DNA from: Candidatus Hermodarchaeota archaeon
GTDB lineage: Archaea; Asgardarchaeota; Hermodarchaeia; Hermodarchaeales; Hermodarchaeaceae
DNA length: 19,570 bases
Assembly: GCA_016840185.1 (NCBI GenBank)
Contig: JAEOSV010000042.1
Coordinates: 1 to 19,570, forward strand
Direction of reading: 5' to 3'
In this document: positions 15,323 through 19,570 of the stretch, in pieces
Numbering within the stretch: position 1 is the first letter of the stretch
How the letters are laid out: every line of letters starts with the position of its first letter
Program-made: the position numbers and the translations under genes
The notes under the pieces: generated by a model
What the model saw: only the letters and a program-made list of their open reading frames with translations
Database searches by the model: none
Told to the model about the DNA's origin: nothing

Positions 15323-17206
15323 TCACATTTGCAACGGACCGACGAGTAGGAGTAAGATTAGGGATATGATGAAAGCAATTGTATAGATGGAAATTCCTAC
15401 TCGTTTAGCAATTCGTGCTGAAACAGGAACAAGACTGGTCAATTTTTCTACAGTTCCTTCACCCATTACGGAGAGAGGCTCAGTGAATCCCTGATATATA
15501 GCAACATTTCCAGGTTCAAGATTTGAGATTGCCTCGGTCACAAGATCAATGGTTAATTTTGTCAATTCATCGTGAGGGATTGATTCTCCAATGGGGCTAT
15601 ACCCGTTGGATGAGGAAATTGCTGCCGTTTGATGGGTGTCCGATGTCAGGATTTCAGCGACGTCCACATATTTTGGAACGAGGGCGTTAACCATTTTTTC
15701 TCGTAACCCAACGATCATGTTATTTCCATCAATAAGGACATAGGCCATCTTTTGACCTGCTACTTCAACAACTGAAACTGTTATACCCTCTGATCCCATC
15801 CCTTCGTCCCGAGTGTATCCTGTTTCTCTGAGTTGTGCGACTCCAATTTTTAGTTTACTTCGTTTCGTTTTTTGAGCCTTTTTGATAGCTTTTCTTGCGG
15901 CTTCAATCATATCGGATACTAATTCAGAGTCTTCATACACGGATTCTTTGAGTTCACTCATACAATTGTGTGTATCAATGATAATACACTGCTTCGTGAG
16001 AGTTTTTACTTCTGAAGAAATTTTGTCGGCAACTGCTAAACTTATGTCATCCATTTCGATGGGTGATCGAGTAAAGAGAAGAACCGCAGTATCTCCGAAA
16101 ATTTGGCAACCCACGTGTATTGTTCCTGAAGTAGCCCGAGAAAATTGGCTTACATCTTTGATTGGTGTTGTTTGCTCATATGCGGTTTGAACCATTTCCA
16201 TGAACCGCTCCACTTCTGCCTTGGAGACAAGGTTCAAATCGTGGGTGGAGGCGCTGTGTGGTGAACAGGCAATGGACTTTAGCGTTGTTCGCCCCCATTC
16301 ACCAATGCGTGTTGGCAGAGCGCTACTGCCTGTGTTTTTAAAAGGTCCTGGGTGTGCTCCAGGAACAACTTTCACTAAAACTGGATTCTTGGTTTCAGTT
16401 GAAAATTTCATGACAGAAATTGGTAAGGTTCTTGACTGTCCAATCTGCGTGAGACTCTCTTCCATGAGATCTGCTCGATCTTCCATCCAAACCTCAAGGA
16501 AGCCACGGAACATATGAATTCCATCAACATTGAAGGCTTTTTTCAGCGGACGGCCGACTGCTGTTAACAGAATTCCTGAAGCACTTACAAATGTCAAAGC
16601 ACAGAGGAGATAAATTACGAGGAAGATCCATTGCGTGACAACGGGTTCAGTTAGAACATACATTACCATCGCGGTTGTAGGAAAGATGAGGGAAAGAAGA
16701 ACTCCAGTAGTTACTCCTACTCGGCTTGTGCTTAGAGCTATTAGGAGGAGTATTGCAGATGCAAATGCGGCTGCCAAAATCAGATTTCGTAGATAGAACA
16801 TTGTTGCAATTCCGCCGCCTGCTAAAGGACCGTATTGAAACTTGAAAATGAGTTCGATTGCCCACCCAACAAGTGTTGAAAGAAACCAGATTAGTAAGAG
16901 AACAATGACTGCGGTTGTGACAACACCCAAGAGGCGATGCCAATTCAAGATGGTCCCCTTTCGCGTACCGAGACGGAATGCAAGTAAGGTTAGCAGGGCT
17001 GCTGGTATTGTAATAATCAAACCACGAATAGCGCCTCTCAGGAAAACCATTCCAGTAAAAGGACTACCTCCAAGGTACCTCAGAAGTTCTGTCGTACCAC
17101 CAACAAGAATCGAAGCCACGATAATAATAACTACAAGCGTGCGGTTACTGGGTAAACTGAATAAACGCTTGTAAAGCGAAATCGTACTCTGGACATCTTC
17201 GCTCAT
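15323..17206 (-). CDS. DUF2070 family archaeal membrane protein
   Basis: The protein of about 627 residues has an N-terminal membrane domain with six or seven hydrophobic helices (about residues 24-220), a soluble region of roughly 370 residues, and one or two C-terminal helices (about 605-625). The soluble part contains VPGAHPGPFKNTGSSALPTR and, further on, SASTHDLNL, which are the hallmark of archaeal DUF2070. The function of this family is unknown. The His-rich HPGPF and HD elements could bind a metal, but that is only inference. ATG 17206 is preferred over the TTG at 17212, although the SD is weak. It follows the PUA/PP-loop gene on the same strand with a 105-nt gap and might have its own promoter. 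Confidence 0.85.
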   Translation of the reverse strand: MSEDVQSTISLYKRLFSLPSNRTLVVIIIVASILVGGTTELLRYLGGSPFTGMVFLRGAIRGLIITIPAALLTLLAFRLGTRKGTILNWHRLLGVVTTAVIVLLLIWFLSTLVGWAIELIFKFQYGPLAGGGIATMFYLRNLILAAAFASAILLLIALSTSRVGVTTGVLLSLIFPTTAMVMYVLTEPVVTQWIFLVIYLLCALTFVSASGILLTAVGRPLKKAFNVDGIHMFRGFLEVWMEDRADLMEESLTQIGQSRTLPISVMKFSTETKNPVLVKVVPGAHPGPFKNTGSSALPTRIGEWGRTTLKSIACSPHSASTHDLNLVSKAEVERFMEMVQTAYEQTTPIKDVSQFSRATSGTIHVGCQIFGDTAVLLFTRSPIEMDDISLAVADKISSEVKTLTKQCIIIDTHNCMSELKESVYEDSELVSDMIEAARKAIKKAQKTKRSKLKIGVAQLRETGYTRDEGMGSEGITVSVVEVAGQKMAYVLIDGNNMIVGLREKMVNALVPKYVDVAEILTSDTHQTAAISSSNGYSPIGESIPHDELTKLTIDLVTEAISNLEPGNVAIYQGFTEPLSVMGEGTVEKLTSLVPVSARIAKRVGISIYTIAFIISLILLLLVGPLQM

Positions 17207-17311
17207 AATCAATCGCTCGCCAAGGATTCTAAGGGGAAGGTATCCATCCTTATTGTTTCTTGAAAAGCTTTTCTTGCAACCAATACAAAATCGTGGTTTG
17301 AATCGGTTATT

Positions 17312-19246
17312 TTACCGAGCATAAAGTGAAGGGCATTTTCCACGGAGGCACTCTTTACATTGACTACAGTGTTCTTCAATAATTTGTGCGTGGTTATCAA
17401 TTAAAATTGCATCGTTTGGGCAAAGCGACTGACACGTACCACATGCGGTACAAAGCACACCACGAAGTACCGTCCGAGCAAATGTATTTGCTATCTTCTC
17501 AGTTACGGGACCCGATAACGTAAACTGCCCTCCTTCAAAGAGAGAGGCTTTGATTAAGGTATTTTTCTTCGAGATTGTGACATCAATCATTTTTCTCTCC
17601 AAATCTAGAATCACGTCACCTAACGCAGGAAGAAAGGCTGCCGCACGTTGCAGATCAATAGATTTACTAAATTTTCCGGTAATCAATTCTTTCTCATGTT
17701 GATTTTTTGACTCTAAAACGAAAGATAAAGCTCCTTCTGTTTGCTGTTTATGAGATGATTTAAGGTCAATCTCCATTTTTTGTGCTAGTTCTTTGATTTT
17801 CGGTGGATGATTCTTCCAACGCCAGAACCCATGATCTAACCACTTCTTGCTCATCCCATAGCGCTGAGCTACTTTGTCAGCATTCGACTGCCAACGTTGC
17901 CATTCGGAAGGACATTGTTCCGCAATAATAGTTAACTCGCTCATGGTAGAAGCAGGACAAAACATGCACCCGATTCTTTCAAAGCCTGCTTCATAGAGCG
18001 GATTATAGATAGCCTTCTTCTGAAAGATGTAGAGCCATATCATCATTGCCGTCCAATTATGAATTGGACTTGCTCCCACCTGTTTTGGTACCCATGGATT
18101 TTTCCAAATTCGTCCACTCGCCGAACGTCGATGTGATTCGTATCGCCGTTGACCAATGAAGCTCAGACACCCCTCAGGAAAATGCTCCTCAATAAGCTGG
18201 CTAGTTGGCCCCAGTTTCACGGATTTACAACAAACTCGATAATCCCTGGCTACAAAACCATACAAATCAAGTACTCGGAAAAACTGGTCCTTATCCACAT
18301 TCTTGACAAGCAATTGATTTTCTAAACCAAAATGACTGGCGGTTGAATAAACGTTTTCTATAGTCTCAGGAAATTCTATTCCCGTATTAATGAAAATCAC
18401 ATGATAGGATTGATCATTAAGAGCCGCCTTCACTAGTAAGAGGACTGCAAGGCTATCTTTCCCTCCAGAAAAGGCTACTACCAGAGGTAAATGATAGTCT
18501 TGAGCCGTGTGCTGTACAAATGTGATGGCTTCATTTTCAATTTCTTGAAGGATATCAGCATTGGCTTCTAAGACGGTATTCCATGTTTGTCCTCCAGGTA
18601 AAAGTCTAGGGTCTTGGGGATCAGCTTTGTATTGCTTTTTCACGGCCAATCCCCGGGCTTTTGTTCGCATTTCTTGTCCTGTCATTTTGGCGATTCCCAC
18701 AAGAACCGCCTGTCCTTGCTCAGTGACACCAATTACATATTCACCAGGACGAATCGAGGTATTTGCCGTCGAAATGCCAGGTCTGAGAAGATTTGCACCT
18801 TTTACAATAAATGGTACAGCAGAATTTTCAATGACAACCTGTTTGTTATCAGTGAGTTCAACAAGCCGTCGGGCGCCTTCTATTTTTGGGACAAATTCCC
18901 AAGATAATGTGTCAACATGGAATCGATGGAGCCCCACAATTTGCCCGTCAACGATAATTTCCTCGCAACAATCAATATCGGGAATGGAATTTAGCAGAAT
19001 GACTTTATCTTCGGGAAGAAACTTCTGCGCAACACTATCGCCGTATTGTAGTGATATTGTGGCTATGATTCGATCTCGATCGGCATCAAAGGCAGGTCGC
19101 GCGTCACCGGGGGGTGTCACAGGAACTGACCGTGTCTTTGACCCACATCGACTACAACGCACTTTTTTTACTAAAGGAACGTTGCATTGATCACACCATG
19201 CAAGCAAAAGTGGACCTAAGTATGGTTTCTTTTTCTTTCCACTCAT
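17312..19246 (-). CDS. PUA-domain PP-loop (PAPS/APS reductase-like) protein with ferredoxin domain
   Basis: This 644-residue protein is a multidomain enzyme. It has a zinc ribbon (C18, C21, C31, C34), a region up to about 120 of unclear fold, and a PUA RNA-binding domain at roughly 122-205 (VIENSAVPFIVKGANLLRPG and PGEYVIGVTEQGQAVLVGIA). Then comes a PP-loop ATPase with SGGKDS at 260-265. CC at 339-340 and CMFC at 427-430 match the CC...CXXC cluster motif known in iron-sulfur APS reductases. The C terminus has two ferredoxin motifs (C599, C602, C605, C609; C627, C630, C633, C638). Archaeal relatives are annotated PAPS-reductase family, but the PUA domain favours RNA (for example tRNA thiolation or other sulfur chemistry) over sulfate assimilation. 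That role is inferred. There is no SD before ATG 19246, so it may be leaderless. Confidence 0.88.
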   Translation of the reverse strand: MSGKKKKPYLGPLLLAWCDQCNVPLVKKVRCSRCGSKTRSVPVTPPGDARPAFDADRDRIIATISLQYGDSVAQKFLPEDKVILLNSIPDIDCCEEIIVDGQIVGLHRFHVDTLSWEFVPKIEGARRLVELTDNKQVVIENSAVPFIVKGANLLRPGISTANTSIRPGEYVIGVTEQGQAVLVGIAKMTGQEMRTKARGLAVKKQYKADPQDPRLLPGGQTWNTVLEANADILQEIENEAITFVQHTAQDYHLPLVVAFSGGKDSLAVLLLVKAALNDQSYHVIFINTGIEFPETIENVYSTASHFGLENQLLVKNVDKDQFFRVLDLYGFVARDYRVCCKSVKLGPTSQLIEEHFPEGCLSFIGQRRYESHRRSASGRIWKNPWVPKQVGASPIHNWTAMMIWLYIFQKKAIYNPLYEAGFERIGCMFCPASTMSELTIIAEQCPSEWQRWQSNADKVAQRYGMSKKWLDHGFWRWKNHPPKIKELAQKMEIDLKSSHKQQTEGALSFVLESKNQHEKELITGKFSKSIDLQRAAAFLPALGDVILDLERKMIDVTISKKNTLIKASLFEGGQFTLSGPVTEKIANTFARTVLRGVLCTACGTCQSLCPNDAILIDNHAQIIEEHCSQCKECLRGKCPSLYAR

Positions 19247-19315
19247 TGTATATTGCCGTTCTATGGGGTTTCAAGGTTAAAGATAAAATTATTGTATTTC
19301 CCGTTGGGGTCACAT

Positions 19316-19570
19316 CTATCGAATGATAAGCCCCTGAACTTCCTTCCATGTTTCTTCCCGTAACCGTTGCACATCAGTAATGGAAATTTCTTCAGCTTCT
19401 TTGACGGTGTTCGATAATTGAATTACGTTCCCCACTGCAGTGATATTGGAAACATCAACGGGAAGTTCTACACCCAAACCTTTAACCTGTAACTCAACTT
19501 TTCCTGGTGGTAGCATAATTCGAAGGCTTCGTACAATCCCAATTCGACGAGCGCTACCATCGATAACTTC
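19316..19570 (-). CDS. PRC-barrel-like protein, C-terminal part, truncated by window edge
   Basis: Eighty-four residues are visible, and the frame runs off the right edge; the ATG at 19516 is internal because the frame is open upstream (EVIDGSARRIGIVRSLRI). The segment GIVRSLRIMLPPGKVELQVKGLG, then VELPVDVSNITAVGNVIQL, has the small beta-barrel pattern of PRC-barrel domains (a turn, a strand ending in the ligand-facing side, then Pro-x-x-I-x-x-V-G-N-x-I-x-L). Archaeal proteins with such domains include CdvA-like cell-division and ribosome-related proteins, but no function is assignable here. It ends with a helix (ITDVQRLREETWKEVQGLI). It lies 69 nt upstream of the PUA/PP-loop gene on the same strand. 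Confidence 0.6.
   Translation of the reverse strand, partial: EVIDGSARRIGIVRSLRIMLPPGKVELQVKGLGVELPVDVSNITAVGNVIQLSNTVKEAEEISITDVQRLREETWKEVQGLIIR

Noticed and set aside
17209..17400. 63-codon minus-strand reading frame between the PUA/PP-loop and DUF2070 genes
   Set aside because: It overlaps the ferredoxin-domain end of the PUA/PP-loop gene in another frame, has no SD and no recognisable pattern.
18561..19190. 209-codon plus-strand reading frame opposite the PUA/PP-loop gene
   Set aside because: The opposite strand encodes the PUA and zinc-ribbon domains with clear motifs; this frame is rich in Ser, Arg and Cys and looks like a shadow.

Overview
The window is archaeal chromosome. It encodes the large subunit of D-family DNA polymerase (DP2, absent from bacteria and from classical Crenarchaeota), an archaeal Sec61-beta, a DUF2070 membrane protein, an archaeal-type serine hydroxymethyltransferase, and a four-subunit pyruvate:ferredoxin oxidoreductase in the order G-D-A-B. 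Many genes have clear Shine-Dalgarno sequences (GGAGGTG, GGAGGT, GAGGTG), and TTG starts are used. The gene set fits a Euryarchaeota or Asgard-type anaerobe, but the sequence alone does not settle the phylum. Gene density is high and no gene-free stretch exceeds 300 bases. I see no rRNA, tRNA, CRISPR array or insertion sequence.

Layout. 1-737 (-): 5' part of a secreted protein that runs off the left edge. 914-6691 (+): a polyprenol-kinase/cytidylyltransferase-like membrane protein, then the DP2 polymerase gene, which starts on the base after the first gene's stop. DP2 carries a 540-residue intein with a LAGLIDADG endonuclease, inserted at the catalytic N|CDGDED motif. 6701-8989 (-): a four-CBS-domain protein and glyA. 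9094-10441 (+): Sec61-beta and a metallo-beta-lactamase-fold nuclease. 10451-13126 (-): an HD phosphohydrolase, a small protein resembling proteasome assembly chaperone 4, and porB. 13132-15204 (-): porA, porD and porG, continuous with porB as one operon. 15323-19246 (-): DUF2070 protein and a large PUA/PP-loop/ferredoxin enzyme. 19316-19570 (-): end of a PRC-barrel-like protein cut by the right edge.

How the genes connect. The por operon makes acetyl-CoA (or runs in reverse) with ferredoxin. GlyA feeds one-carbon metabolism. DP2 is the replicative polymerase core and ends in a PIP-box-like tail for PCNA. Sec61-beta belongs to the translocon. The remainder is mostly conserved archaeal housekeeping or uncharacterised genes, without evidence of one large shared system.

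The most unusual signal is in the DP2 gene. Synonymous codon choice is mirror-asymmetric around the intein. Just upstream of the intein 80 of 82 codons end in A or C. Just downstream 91 consecutive codons end in G or T. Both biases fade with distance. This is the pattern expected if the 3'-overhang strands on both sides of a double-strand break at the homing site had accumulated the same strand-specific substitutions. That mechanism is an inference; the counts are direct.
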